From contig JAPLZD010000050.1 in NCBI GenBank assembly GCA_026395195.1, positions 1 to 18,943 of the forward strand: 18,943 bases of DNA, given 5' to 3'. Under the pieces are notes generated by a model. It was not told the origin of the DNA. It did not search any database and was given only the letters and a program-made list of their open reading frames with translations. Origin of the DNA: Candidatus Staskawiczbacteria bacterium (GTDB lineage Bacteria > Patescibacteriota > Minisyncoccia > Minisyncoccales > Staskawiczbacteraceae). A program made the translations under genes and the position numbers. Positions 6,644 through 14,921 of this stretch are shown here, piece by piece (position 1 is the stretch's first letter; each line of letters starts with the position of its first letter).

Positions 6644-6660
6644 GATTCTTTTTTTAATTA

Positions 6661-7485
6661 TTAATTATGCTTTTTATTTTGAGGAAGGCTAAAACTAACC
6701 CGATTGCCGGTCATTTCTTCGTACCGGTCAATTAACAAGGCGACAATTCGGGCTGGATTTTTTTTGATATTAACAACCATGCCATTTTTATCATTAATCT
6801 CCAAATCCGATATGCCCTTGGCAATTTCCAATGCATCGTCTCCAATTCTAAGGCGCATTTGAGAGATGACGTCCCCTAAAATTTCGTAATATATTATTTC
6901 GCTCTTCGGCTTATCTGTGTAATCTTGAGAAATCACACTGCGCTTTTTATTTAAGGCCGTAAATAAATAGGTTAAAACAATTACAACTAAAATTATGGAA
7001 AAAAGCGTTATAGAATAAAAAATTAAATCGCTCTTGAAAAAACTGCCTATTTTTTCTTCAACCCGAAAAGGAAATTTTGATTCTGCCGGCTGTTGCTGGT
7101 CGGGATAGTTTAAAATGCTCACAAACGAATAAAGGCCGGATTTTATAGTATACGGCAACTGGATTCTTTTTACAAAGCTTGCGGTGGTTTCCACTGCCAC
7201 GGTTTCGCTTTCTGAATAAATTTCTTTGTTGTCGCTGTCTAAAATTTTGTAATTAACAACTACATCCACTCTTTTCTGCGAACCAAAATTAACCAGCTTT
7301 ATAGAAATGGGCAAGAATTCTCCCGGCGCAATCCTATTGTTTCCGCTTTCCTGCGCGACATTTACGGTGCCATCATCGGTTGCAGCTCCAACTGGATTTT
7401 GCTGAGCTGCTGCAAAAAAACCGCACGCCAGAAAAGAAAAAGCAATTAAACAAAAAACTGAGGTTTTGACTGACTTAAATTTCAT
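6661..7485 (-). CDS. Secreted-domain membrane protein of unknown function
   Basis: I do not recognise a named family. The 274 residues begin with a signal peptide (hydrophobic core about 9-26, probable cleavage after FAAA). An exposed region of about 120 residues with alternating hydrophobic strands follows (APGEFLPISIKLVNFGS to KFPFRVEEK). It looks like a beta-sandwich of the kind seen in CARDB/NEW3-type extracytoplasmic domains. A single membrane segment lies at about 153-178, then a cytoplasmic tail of about 95 residues that appears mostly helical (EILGDVISQMRLRIGDDALEIAKG, then NPARIVALLIDRYEEMTG). A receptor or coupling role between an outside domain and the adjacent kinase or receiver is an inference from topology and operon position. 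The start overlaps the end of the previous gene by ATGA, which implies translational coupling. Confidence 0.7.
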   Translation of the reverse strand: MKFKSVKTSVFCLIAFSFLACGFFAAAQQNPVGAATDDGTVNVAQESGNNRIAPGEFLPISIKLVNFGSQKRVDVVVNYKILDSDNKEIYSESETVAVETTASFVKRIQLPYTIKSGLYSFVSILNYPDQQQPAESKFPFRVEEKIGSFFKSDLIFYSITLFSIILVVIVLTYLFTALNKKRSVISQDYTDKPKSEIIYYEILGDVISQMRLRIGDDALEIAKGISDLEINDKNGMVVNIKKNPARIVALLIDRYEEMTGNRVSFSLPQNKKHN

Positions 7486-7934
7486 GCAATTTTTCTAATT
7501 TTTTTCAATCTTATTTTTTTGTAAATCCGGCGCGCTAAAAATATTATAGCTAATAAAACTGCTGCAATACCGCACATCCACAAAACAACGCTCATTTCGC
7601 TTGACTTTCCGAAAAGAGGCTGGGCCGAAATATCAAAAAGCACTGTTGGAAGTTCGCCTACGGCAACATTTTTGGTGCCGCTGGCTTGGCTTTCAGCGTT
7701 ATTTTCCAAAGGAGCATTTACGGCATATTGATCTGCATTTTTTTCTTTGTCCTTCAGGGCCAACTGGTTGCCCGGGGAAGTTATCAGCCCGGTATGAGAA
7801 TTTTCCGCCAAAAAACTTAATGCTCCAAGCATTTTTGACTTGTCATTTCCCTGCATTTCTACTCCAAAATAAAGCAAGGAAGATATAACTAAAGCCGAAA
7901 CAAATAACATTGCCGGTAGTACAATTTTTTTCAT
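7482..7934 (-). CDS. Small bitopic membrane protein of unknown function
   Basis: No family is recognised. The 150 residues have a hydrophobic segment at 5-23 (signal anchor or signal peptide), a polar, Asn/Ala/Gln-rich outside stretch from about 26 to 112 without cysteines, a second membrane segment at about 115-134, and a strongly basic tail (RRIYKKIRLKKIRK) that should face the cytoplasm. It lies between the histidine kinase and the 274-residue membrane protein and overlaps the latter by four bases. The two proteins share the layout of N-terminal signal, outside region, one membrane helix and cytoplasmic tail, so they may work as a pair. No Shine-Dalgarno site is seen. Confidence 0.65.
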   Translation of the reverse strand: MKKIVLPAMLFVSALVISSLLYFGVEMQGNDKSKMLGALSFLAENSHTGLITSPGNQLALKDKEKNADQYAVNAPLENNAESQASGTKNVAVGELPTVLFDISAQPLFGKSSEMSVVLWMCGIAAVLLAIIFLARRIYKKIRLKKIRKIA

Positions 7935-7961
7935 GTTTTTTATTTTCTTATTAATACTTTT

Positions 7962-9095
7962 TTAATCCATTGGCAATTCTATAAAAAACCTTGAGCCCTT
8001 GCCTTCGCCCTCTGACTCTGCCCAAATCTTTCCGCCATGCGCCCTTATAATCTGGCTGGAAATGTAAAGCCCCATGCCTCTTCCTGTGGCAAAAACATTT
8101 TTAGCCTGGTCGCTTCTTTCAAAAATTTGCGAAAAAAGATTATTAAGAATTTCTTTTTTTATACCAATTCCGGTGTCTTCTGAAATAATAAGCAAATCTG
8201 AAGAATTATTCAACCTTACTTTTATTTTCACCCCTCCCGTTGGGGTATATTTTACTGCGTTATCAATAATATTGTACAGAGCAGCTTTCAATTTTTCCGC
8301 ATCCGCCTTTACATTGAAATTGCTCGGGCTATTTAGCTGCAAATAAATTCCTTTTCTAATTGCTTCGGGATTTAATTCGTCTAAAATATCGCTCAGCATT
8401 ATATTTATATTCACTCCGGGCCTTAAAGCAATCACCTGCTTGCCTACTTGAAACTGCGTTATATCCAAAAATTCATTTACCATTTTGATAAGCTTGTCGG
8501 TTGATTTCCCAAATCTGCTTATTACTTCGGCTGTTTTCTTGCTTTGTTTTCCGCATTCGCCTTCAGCAAGCATTTCGACGCACCCCTTCATAACAGTTAA
8601 AGGAGTCCTTAAGTGGTGCTGTATGGTCATAAGAAACTGGTCTTTCGATTGGCTTAATGATTCTAATTCTTCTTTTGCACCCTTTTCCAATTCAAAAGCT
8701 TTTTTGATATCTTTTGTCTGGTCATCAACTTTCTGCTGAAGGTCGCTGTTCAAATCCTTAAAAGCGTCTTTAGCCTTTTTTTCCTCAAAATTAGCCTCAA
8801 TCATTTTTTGCGTGCTTCTGTCAAAAAAATATCCGTAAGTGATAAAAATGGCGAAAATAGCAAAAATTAAAGATCTGGAAACGCTTCCGTCAATTATGTA
8901 TGAAGCAATCACAATAAAACAAACCAAAACTAAAGTTACTATCATGTAGCGCTCAAACAAACAGTTTCTTAATTTCAACTGGCAATATTGGCAGTGCTTT
9001 GTCGGCGGATAATTTAAATTTCTTGCCAGCCAGCAGTTCTGGTTTACATAGCCCGCATCTCCCAGTTTTTTTATTTTTGGCGACGGATTTGCCAT
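7962..9095 (-). CDS. Membrane sensor histidine kinase with an N-terminal cysteine cluster
   Basis: The 377 residues show a full kinase core. The H-box is TIQHHLRTPL (phospho-acceptor H160), the N-box IIDNAVKYTP (N279), the G1 box EDTGIGI (307-312) and the G2 box GRGMGL (338-343). Two membrane segments at about 51-68 and 74-91 are separated by only about five residues, so there is almost no outside sensor domain. A coiled coil at about 97-150 leads to the H-box. The N-terminal 50 residues lie before the first helix and carry C21, C35, C38 and C45, with C35-x2-C38 suggesting a metal or redox site. The kinase probably senses through this region, the membrane, or the two membrane proteins encoded next. 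The likely partner is the receiver at 6248-6643. Confidence 0.93.
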   Translation of the reverse strand: MANPSPKIKKLGDAGYVNQNCWLARNLNYPPTKHCQYCQLKLRNCLFERYMIVTLVLVCFIVIASYIIDGSVSRSLIFAIFAIFITYGYFFDRSTQKMIEANFEEKKAKDAFKDLNSDLQQKVDDQTKDIKKAFELEKGAKEELESLSQSKDQFLMTIQHHLRTPLTVMKGCVEMLAEGECGKQSKKTAEVISRFGKSTDKLIKMVNEFLDITQFQVGKQVIALRPGVNINIMLSDILDELNPEAIRKGIYLQLNSPSNFNVKADAEKLKAALYNIIDNAVKYTPTGGVKIKVRLNNSSDLLIISEDTGIGIKKEILNNLFSQIFERSDQAKNVFATGRGMGLYISSQIIRAHGGKIWAESEGEGKGSRFFIELPMD

Positions 9096-9097
9096 TT

Positions 9098-9544
9098 TTA
9101 TTTAACGCCTCTGCAATGTTCTAATATGCATTTTTTGAAAAACACGTACAAAAGAGCTGCTAAGCATACATTGGCAAAGGCGGCAAGGAGAGTCAAAAAA
9201 GATACTAACAGGTCCAGGCCCCAAGCAATGTTTTCAAATTTTCCAAAATAAAGAAGTAAAAAAGATATAAAAAAACAAATTGCCGTAAAGCCGTAGACAA
9301 ATTTTATTTCTCCCGGGTCTTTTTCAACTGGCGCAAATTGCTGTTTTAACATATTTTTCGAAACCGCGCCAAACGCTTGATAAAGAAAATTCAGCTTCAT
9401 TGAGAAAACTCCAAGCAAAAACAGAATGGCTGTTATCAAAACCAGCCACATATTCTGGAGCAAAAAAGCGGCTAAAGCCAGAAATCCGGCGGCGGCTCTA
9501 AAAAAGTTAAGTGCGCGATTATCGTATATTGCACATTGTTGCAT
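9098..9544 (-). CDS. Small polytopic membrane protein, DUF4395-like
   Basis: The 148 residues have about four membrane segments (13-30, 32-49, 82-101, 108-135). The pattern of an N-terminal Cys (C4) followed by a short Asn/Arg-containing stretch, two helices, a loop with a Pro/Lys-rich segment, and a last helix with Cys near its end (C127, C139, C144) resembles DUF4395. That match is by eye and uncertain. DUF4395 proteins have been seen near rhodanese and thioredoxin-type genes, which would suit the cysteine desulfurase immediately upstream (24 nt). The histidine-kinase gene starts 2 nt after this one ends, so the two are tightly linked. Confidence 0.5.
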   Translation of the reverse strand: MQQCAIYDNRALNFFRAAAGFLALAAFLLQNMWLVLITAILFLLGVFSMKLNFLYQAFGAVSKNMLKQQFAPVEKDPGEIKFVYGFTAICFFISFLLLYFGKFENIAWGLDLLVSFLTLLAAFANVCLAALLYVFFKKCILEHCRGVK

Positions 9545-9568
9545 GTTATTTTAATTTACTAATAATTT

Positions 9569-10894
9569 TTAATTATTTAAAACCTTTTTTACGGCAGAAC
9601 ACGCTTTTTCAACGTCCTCAATACTATTGTACGCGTAAAAACTAAGCCTGCATGACGCCGGCGGGTTCAGCTGGTAATAATGGTGCGCCAGTGTCGCACA
9701 ATGACAGCCCGCTCTCGATTCTATCCCAAGACCATTCAGCCTTTCGGCTATTTTAAATGGATTATTTTGGCTGCAATTAAAAGAAATCAACGGAGTCCTC
9801 TCTCCAGGGTTTTTAGGACCGTAAACATATGCGGTGGGCATTGATTCCATTATGTCCATTGCGCCGCCTATTAAATATTTTTCATGGACCTCGATGCTGT
9901 CCATTGCTTTTTTGACATCTTGGCTTTCTAATTTTTTATCGGTCAAAAAATATGCATATTTTCCAGAATCCAAAGAAAAATCCATCAACAGCCTTAAGGC
10001 CTGCGCTGAAAGAATTGTTCCTAGAATATTTGGAGTTCCGGCAGTAAATTTCCAAGGGAGCGCGTTGTAGCCTACCTTTTCAGGAGTAACCTGGCCTTCG
10101 GCAATCATATCCCCGCCATAAAGAAACGGCCTCATTCCTAAGAGCAAATCCTCCTTAGCATATAACGCTCCCACGCCAAAAGGTGCCATCATTTTATGAA
10201 AAGACCAGGCAAGGAAATCTACGTCCAATTCCTTAACATCAACAAAAACATTCGGCACAAGCTGGGCGCCATCAATTAACAAATAAGATTTCTTTTCTCC
10301 GTTTGGTTGCACATAACCGCTGGCATTAGCTAATTTTCTTATTTTTTTTATGGGATTTTTTGTTCCAAGAAAATTTGACGCTCCGACAACGCAAACTATC
10401 TTTGTTCTTTCATCTATCAAAGATTTTAGGTGCTCTAAATCAAGCTGGCCCGTTTCCTTATCAAATTTTGCCAGCCTACATTCTGCTTTAATCCCGAATT
10501 TTGGCAAAATTTCATTGCACAATCCGTACCACGGAACATAATTGGAATTATGCTCCATAAGCGTTGCCACAACATTGTCCCCGTCTTTAAATTCGGTCAT
10601 CAAAGAATACATAACAGAATTTATGGCTTCGGTTGCATTTTTGTATAAAATAATGTTTTTGCGCGACGGAGCGCCAATGAATTGAGCAATGGTATCGTAA
10701 GATGCTTCAAACCTTTCTGTGGTTAACATTGAAGATTTTGACTGTCCCCTGTGCACGTTATCATATTCTGCCATCAGTTTATTAAGCAACTCCAACAGCT
10801 GAACAGGCGCCTGCGTGGATGCAGCATTATTAGACAAAACTCTGCCGGACATAATAGCCGGAAAAAACTTTCTTATTTCTTGCGTATTTATCAT
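9569..10894 (-). CDS. Cysteine desulfurase-like aminotransferase class V (SufS group)
   Basis: PLP-dependent enzymes of this group move sulfur from cysteine to an active-site Cys as a persulfide. The 441 residues show SNNAAST at about 21-27, ATEAINSV, LLIDGAQL (D208 and Q211, PLP contacts), the Schiff-base lysine in SFHKMMAPFG (K234), FTAGTPNI, and the C-terminal R-A-G-C-H-C loop. Its second Cys (C399) aligns with the catalytic cysteine of SufS (RAGHHC). The extra C397 next to it is unusual. No SufBCDU, IscU or tRNA thiolation gene is adjacent; instead it opens the operon with the DUF4395-like protein and the kinase. It has a consensus TATAAT with TGn 10 nt before the ATG and no Shine-Dalgarno site. 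A selenocysteine lyase or another class V activity cannot be excluded. Confidence 0.87.
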   Translation of the reverse strand: MINTQEIRKFFPAIMSGRVLSNNAASTQAPVQLLELLNKLMAEYDNVHRGQSKSSMLTTERFEASYDTIAQFIGAPSRKNIILYKNATEAINSVMYSLMTEFKDGDNVVATLMEHNSNYVPWYGLCNEILPKFGIKAECRLAKFDKETGQLDLEHLKSLIDERTKIVCVVGASNFLGTKNPIKKIRKLANASGYVQPNGEKKSYLLIDGAQLVPNVFVDVKELDVDFLAWSFHKMMAPFGVGALYAKEDLLLGMRPFLYGGDMIAEGQVTPEKVGYNALPWKFTAGTPNILGTILSAQALRLLMDFSLDSGKYAYFLTDKKLESQDVKKAMDSIEVHEKYLIGGAMDIMESMPTAYVYGPKNPGERTPLISFNCSQNNPFKIAERLNGLGIESRAGCHCATLAHHYYQLNPPASCRLSFYAYNSIEDVEKACSAVKKVLNN

Positions 10895-10904
10895 TTGTTA
10901 ATTT

Positions 10905-10933
10905 ATTATAACATATCTTTTACAATGCAACAA
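10905..10933 (-). promoter_or_regulatory. Extended -10 promoter of the signalling operon
   Basis: On the minus strand a perfect TATAAT (10910-10905) is preceded by TGT (extended TGn) and, 17 nt upstream, by TTGTTG (10933-10928). The -10 ends 10 nt before the ATG at 10894, so the message should be leaderless or nearly so. It overlaps the T-run of the preceding terminator. Confidence 0.65.
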
Positions 10934-10952
10934 AAAACCCCGCTTCCCGGGG
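10932..10952 (-). terminator. Rho-independent terminator after rplU
   Basis: On the minus strand CCCCG (10952-10948) pairs with CGGGG (10942-10938) around a 5-nt loop and is followed by six T. It closes the long unit that ends with rplU. Confidence 0.8.
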
Positions 10953-10955
10953 CTT

Positions 10956-10975
10956 TTCCCGCCAACTGGCGGGAA
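10956..10975. repeat. 20-bp GC-rich hairpin palindrome (family 2) in the rplU 3' region
   Basis: The arms TTCCCGCCA and TGGCGGGAA flank AC. The sequence resembles the two TCCCGC/GCGGGA units at 16489-16518. It lies between the rplU stop codon and the terminator, so the 3' end of the transcript would carry two consecutive hairpins. Confidence 0.8.
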
Positions 10976-10977
10976 TT

Positions 10978-11283
10978 TTATTTAATGCTAATTATTTCTA
11001 ACTCGGTGTAGGGCTGTCTGTGGCCTATTTTTCTGCTTTCTCTTTTCTTAGGCTTATATTTGAAAACAATTATTTTATCTCCTTTGCCATGGCCTAAAAC
11101 TTTTGCTGTAACCTCTGCTTTTACCATGGGAGTTCCCACTTCAATTTTTTTACTCTTTTCAACCAATAAAACATCGGAAAACGAAAAAGTTTCCCCCTGT
11201 TTTTTATCTAATTTCTCAACTTTTATTTTGTCTCCGGGCTGGACAACATATTGCTTCCCGCCGGTTTTTATAATCGCCAACAT
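10978..11283 (-). CDS. rplU: Large-subunit ribosomal protein bL21
   Basis: The 101 residues match bL21 in length and sequence: an IIKTGGKQYVVQPGDKI start, GTPMV in the middle, a VLGHGKGDKIIVFKYKPKKRESRKIGHRQPYTEL segment, and the short C-terminal strand. bL21 binds 23S rRNA near the L20 region. rpmA (bL27), which usually follows rplU in bacteria, is absent: the gene is followed directly by a palindrome and a terminator. It starts 19 nt after rmuC ends, so it may be read as the last gene of the long upstream unit, although ribosomal-protein genes usually also have a closer promoter. None is clear here. Confidence 0.97.
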   Translation of the reverse strand: MLAIIKTGGKQYVVQPGDKIKVEKLDKKQGETFSFSDVLLVEKSKKIEVGTPMVKAEVTAKVLGHGKGDKIIVFKYKPKKRESRKIGHRQPYTELEIISIK

Positions 11284-11302
11284 AATTTATTAGTTTAACA
11301 TT

Positions 11303-12352
11303 TTATTGTTCTCCAGTCAATGTCGGGCGTTCCACCTCGTCAATTTCTATCTTCGGCTCACCCACGGTAAGTTTTACAACATCTTTATCTATTTTCTCCA
11401 ATTCTTTGCCGGCTTTATTATAGCTGGAAACAGTTACATCTAAATGCTGTCCAAGTCTCTTCATATGTTCTGAATATGCAAACAAATGTTTGCCCAGGCG
11501 CTCTACTTCCTTAATAATTGTCTGCGCCTGCTCTGAAATTTTTTGGTTCCTCAAGCCCTGCAAAACCGTCTGCAAATATGCCAAAAATGAAGTTGGCGAA
11601 ACAACTACAACTTTTTTCTTGCCGGCATAATAAATCAAATTGTTTGTGTCTTCGGTTATTACTCCAACTTTATTTATCAATAAATCATAATAAACAGCTT
11701 CCGATGGAATAAACATAAAAGCAAAATCCATTGTTTTTTCTTCGGGCCTGACATATTTTGCAGTTTCATCAATTCTTAATTTCAAATCATTCACAAAAGC
11801 CGTTTCCAGTCTTTTCTTCTCGGCTGCGTCATTTGTCTGCAGCATTCTGTTATAGTTTTCCAAAGAAAATTTTGAATCAATGGGAATTATCCGCTTATCA
11901 ACAAAAACAACCGCGTCAACAATTTCTCCGTTGGAAAATACATATTGCATCTGGAAAGAGCCCGGCGGCAAAACATTTTTCAAAACAGTTTCCAAATAAT
12001 ATTCTCCAAGAATTCCCCGCTGTTTTGGATTTTTCAAAATATCCTGCAAAGATTTCAATTGATCGGCAAACCCAACAACCTGCCTGTTTGTTTCGTCTAA
12101 ACGAGTCAATCTTTCTGTCACATTTCTTATAATATCCGCTGAGTGCTTAAATTGTTCTTGGGCATTTTTATTTGACTCCGATAATTTTGAATCAACTGCC
12201 TGCGCAATTTGTCCAATTTGCTGTTGCAACATAAGCAACGAGCCATCTTCTTTTTTTTCCGGCTCTTTTTGGCGATTTTTTTGCAGCAACAAAAAAATCG
12301 CGAAACACACCGCAACCGCTATTATTATCAATAGAATTGTCGTAATATCCAT
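11303..12352 (-). CDS. rmuC: RmuC family DNA recombination protein
   Basis: RmuC proteins have a membrane anchor, a coiled coil and a PD-(D/E)XK-like nuclease core and limit recombination at inverted repeats. The 349 residues show a membrane segment at 5-23, a coiled coil at about 38-105, the family signature RGILGEYYLETVL (about 112-124, with E117) and VDAVVFVDKRIIPIDSKF (145-162, with D146, D159 and K161). Then come MFIPSEAVYYD and SPTSFLAYLQTV, which are also typical of the family. It follows the P-type ATPase by 43 nt and precedes rplU by 19 nt. A role against recombination at inverted repeats is of interest here because the window contains several strong palindromes, but a link is only speculation. 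Confidence 0.95.
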   Translation of the reverse strand: MDITTILLIIIAVAVCFAIFLLLQKNRQKEPEKKEDGSLLMLQQQIGQIAQAVDSKLSESNKNAQEQFKHSADIIRNVTERLTRLDETNRQVVGFADQLKSLQDILKNPKQRGILGEYYLETVLKNVLPPGSFQMQYVFSNGEIVDAVVFVDKRIIPIDSKFSLENYNRMLQTNDAAEKKRLETAFVNDLKLRIDETAKYVRPEEKTMDFAFMFIPSEAVYYDLLINKVGVITEDTNNLIYYAGKKKVVVVSPTSFLAYLQTVLQGLRNQKISEQAQTIIKEVERLGKHLFAYSEHMKRLGQHLDVTVSSYNKAGKELEKIDKDVVKLTVGEPKIEIDEVERPTLTGEQ

Positions 12353-12395
12353 ATTTTTAGCTTATCTTACTTTAAAAACGGGAAAATAAAAAGGC

Positions 12396-14921
12396 TTATT
12401 TAATTTTTAATATGGGTTTTAGATACCTAAAATAAAGCAGCTTTGCGGCTTCGCTTAATACAGAATAGGCTATCAGGAGCCCGAAAACAATAAACAGAGG
12501 GGTCATTGGCGGACTCACAAAATGAAACAGTTCTTTTCCAAAAGCCAGGAACGGCAAAAGGACAACAAAAATGCCGTCGATTATGGCAAACAGAGTCATG
12601 GAAAAACCCGGCCTGGAGGCTTTCCAAAAAGGATGGCTGGTTCTGATAATAAATATCAATAAAAGTTCGGTTAATATGCTTTCAATAAACCAGAGCGTTT
12701 GGATTACTGCCGGGCTTTGCTTAAAGAAAATGGCAAAAAATATAAAGTCAAAAATTGTGCTTATTACGGCCAGCGTCATAATCAAAGGCAAAACCGAACT
12801 TAACTGGTACATTTTCGGTTTTTTCAATTCTTCAATGTCAACTGTATCTGTGGCAACAGAAATCAACGGAAAATCCGAAAGCAAATTTCCCAATAAAATC
12901 TGCACTGGCAGCATGGGCAAATAATTTATAAACAAGGATATTATTGCTACAGAATAAAAGTTCCCAAAATTGCTGGCAAGCATGCATTTAATATATTTAT
13001 TGATGTTGGAATAAATTTGTCTGCCGGTTTTTATTCCATCAACAATTACTTTTAAATCCTTTTTTAACAAAACAACATCGGAAACTTCTCTTGAAACATC
13101 GCTGGCCGACTGCACAACAATTGCCACATTGGCCGCTTTTAAGGCCGGGGCATCATTAATGCCCTCCCCCAAAAATCCCACTTCATATTTTTTCTCAAGA
13201 GATTTGACAATTTTATATTTTAATTGCGGAGAAATTCTGGCAAAAACCTGCATCTGGTCGCAGGCGTCGTCAAATTCTTCGACTGTCATTTTCTCCAATT
13301 GGCTGGCGGAAACAACTTCTTTTGGATTACTAATTAATTTAATTTTTTGGGCTGCGTACCCTGCCACTTCGGAGCTGTCGCCGGTAATAATCTTAATTTT
13401 AACGCCCATTTTTTTAGCTAATTTTACAGCTTCCTGGGTGCTTGGCTTTAAAGGATCTTCAAATACAAAATAGCCCAAAAAAGTCAGCCCTTTTTCATCT
13501 TCAACTTCTACTGACTCTTTTTCTATCTTCTTAAATGCTATTGCCAAAACTCTCCTCCCCTCCTCGCCCTCTCTGCGCGCATCGTCTTTTATTTCTTTTT
13601 TGGTTGAACCGTCATCAAGTTTTACGCATAAATCCAGAAGAATTTCAGGCGCTCCTTTGACAATCAAAAATTTTTCTCCTTTTCTATTCTTAATTACAAA
13701 AGACGAACGCATCCTGTAAGAATCGAAAGAAAGCTCAAAAAGTATTTCGTATTTTTTATATTCCTGCCAAAAATCTTCGGGTGATTTTTCAAAAAGCGCC
13801 AAATCAAAAGGGTTCAAAATACTTTGCTTGCGGTCGTTTAGGCCCGAACTTAAAAGCCCGTAGAGCAGGCATTTTCTTTTATTAGAGGCAACTATTTTTT
13901 CTAAGGAAAGTTTGTTTTCTGTAAGCGTGCCTGTTTTATCTGTGCACAAAACCTCAATATTTCCCATGTCCTCAATGGCTGAAAGCCGTCGGACAACAAC
14001 ATGGTGCTTTGCCATTTCAATGCTTCCTTTTGATAAAGAAAATGTGACAACGGCCGGCAAGGCTTCGGGCAAAATGCTTATAATTAAAGCCACTGAAAAT
14101 AAAAGAAGTTCAAAAAAATCACTGATACCCTTAATAAGCAAATTCGCGGCAAATAGAAGAACTATTGTGACAACGACTATCTTTAAAATTAATTTACAAA
14201 AATATAAAATACTTTTTTCGTAAGCTCCCTGTCTTGCAGATTCGGCAACTAATTCTGTAATTTGGCCGAAAGCGGTTTGATTGGCGGTATTTACCACGAC
14301 TGCCTGCGCTTTCCCCGAAATTACGCACGTTCCGGCAAAAAGCATATTTTTAGCCTTAAAAACCTCGTCGCTTTCATGCGGCAATGCTTCTGTTATTTTT
14401 ACCGCAGGAACCGATTCGCCGGTCAACGACGATTCGTCCACCAAAAAATTTTCTATTTTTATAATTCTTAAATCAGCAGGAACCCTGTCGCCCGCTTCCA
14501 ATAAAATAATATCTCCGGGCACAATTTCTTTTTTGTCCACCATCTCCTCACTGCTGCTTCTCAAAACTTTTACATTTTGGGAGATAAATTTTCGTAAAAC
14601 ATAAATTGCCCTTTCCGCCCTGTATTCCTGCAAAAAACCTATAATAATATTAATCAAAACCACGCAAGTTATTATATAAAAATCTATTTTCTCTCCGACA
14701 AAAAAAGATATTAAAGCAGCTGAAAAAAGCAGATAAGTAAAGGGGGATTTTAGCTGCCTTTTAAATACTTCCCAGGCATTTATGTTTCGTGTTTTTACTT
14801 CGTTGGGGCCATAATTTTTCAGGCGTAAAAGAGCTTCTTTTTTGGAAAGTCCGGAAAAAGAAGCCTTTAATGCAGACAAAACCTGTTCTGGAGATTTATT
14901 TGTATACTGTGAAAAACTCAT
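12396..14921 (-). CDS. Cation-transporting P-type ATPase (MgtA/PMA-like, substrate unresolved)
   Basis: The 841 residues have the complete P-type layout: N-terminal cation-ATPase domain, LTGES (166-170), the ion-site helix with ILPEALPAVV (283-291), the phosphorylation motif CTDKTGTLT (D328), KGAPE (422-426), TGD (513-515), a hinge motif and six C-terminal membrane helices. The segment SNFGNFYSV with LPMLPVQILLGNLLSDFPLIS resembles the Mg2+ importers of the MgtA group. The PEALP helix is closer to Ca2+ or Na+/K+-type pumps, so the ion is unresolved. The hinge motif, normally GDGxND, reads GEGIND (585-590), so the Mg2+-coordinating Asp is Glu (E586). The start overlaps the end of the antiporter gene by ATGA. 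Confidence 0.9.
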   Translation of the reverse strand: MSFSQYTNKSPEQVLSALKASFSGLSKKEALLRLKNYGPNEVKTRNINAWEVFKRQLKSPFTYLLFSAALISFFVGEKIDFYIITCVVLINIIIGFLQEYRAERAIYVLRKFISQNVKVLRSSSEEMVDKKEIVPGDIILLEAGDRVPADLRIIKIENFLVDESSLTGESVPAVKITEALPHESDEVFKAKNMLFAGTCVISGKAQAVVVNTANQTAFGQITELVAESARQGAYEKSILYFCKLILKIVVVTIVLLFAANLLIKGISDFFELLLFSVALIISILPEALPAVVTFSLSKGSIEMAKHHVVVRRLSAIEDMGNIEVLCTDKTGTLTENKLSLEKIVASNKRKCLLYGLLSSGLNDRKQSILNPFDLALFEKSPEDFWQEYKKYEILFELSFDSYRMRSSFVIKNRKGEKFLIVKGAPEILLDLCVKLDDGSTKKEIKDDARREGEEGRRVLAIAFKKIEKESVEVEDEKGLTFLGYFVFEDPLKPSTQEAVKLAKKMGVKIKIITGDSSEVAGYAAQKIKLISNPKEVVSASQLEKMTVEEFDDACDQMQVFARISPQLKYKIVKSLEKKYEVGFLGEGINDAPALKAANVAIVVQSASDVSREVSDVVLLKKDLKVIVDGIKTGRQIYSNINKYIKCMLASNFGNFYSVAIISLFINYLPMLPVQILLGNLLSDFPLISVATDTVDIEELKKPKMYQLSSVLPLIMTLAVISTIFDFIFFAIFFKQSPAVIQTLWFIESILTELLLIFIIRTSHPFWKASRPGFSMTLFAIIDGIFVVLLPFLAFGKELFHFVSPPMTPLFIVFGLLIAYSVLSEAAKLLYFRYLKPILKIK

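Noticed and set aside
9569..10894. SufS of a standard iron-sulfur assembly operon
   Set aside because: No SufB, SufC, SufD, SufU or IscU gene is adjacent; the neighbours are membrane and signalling proteins.
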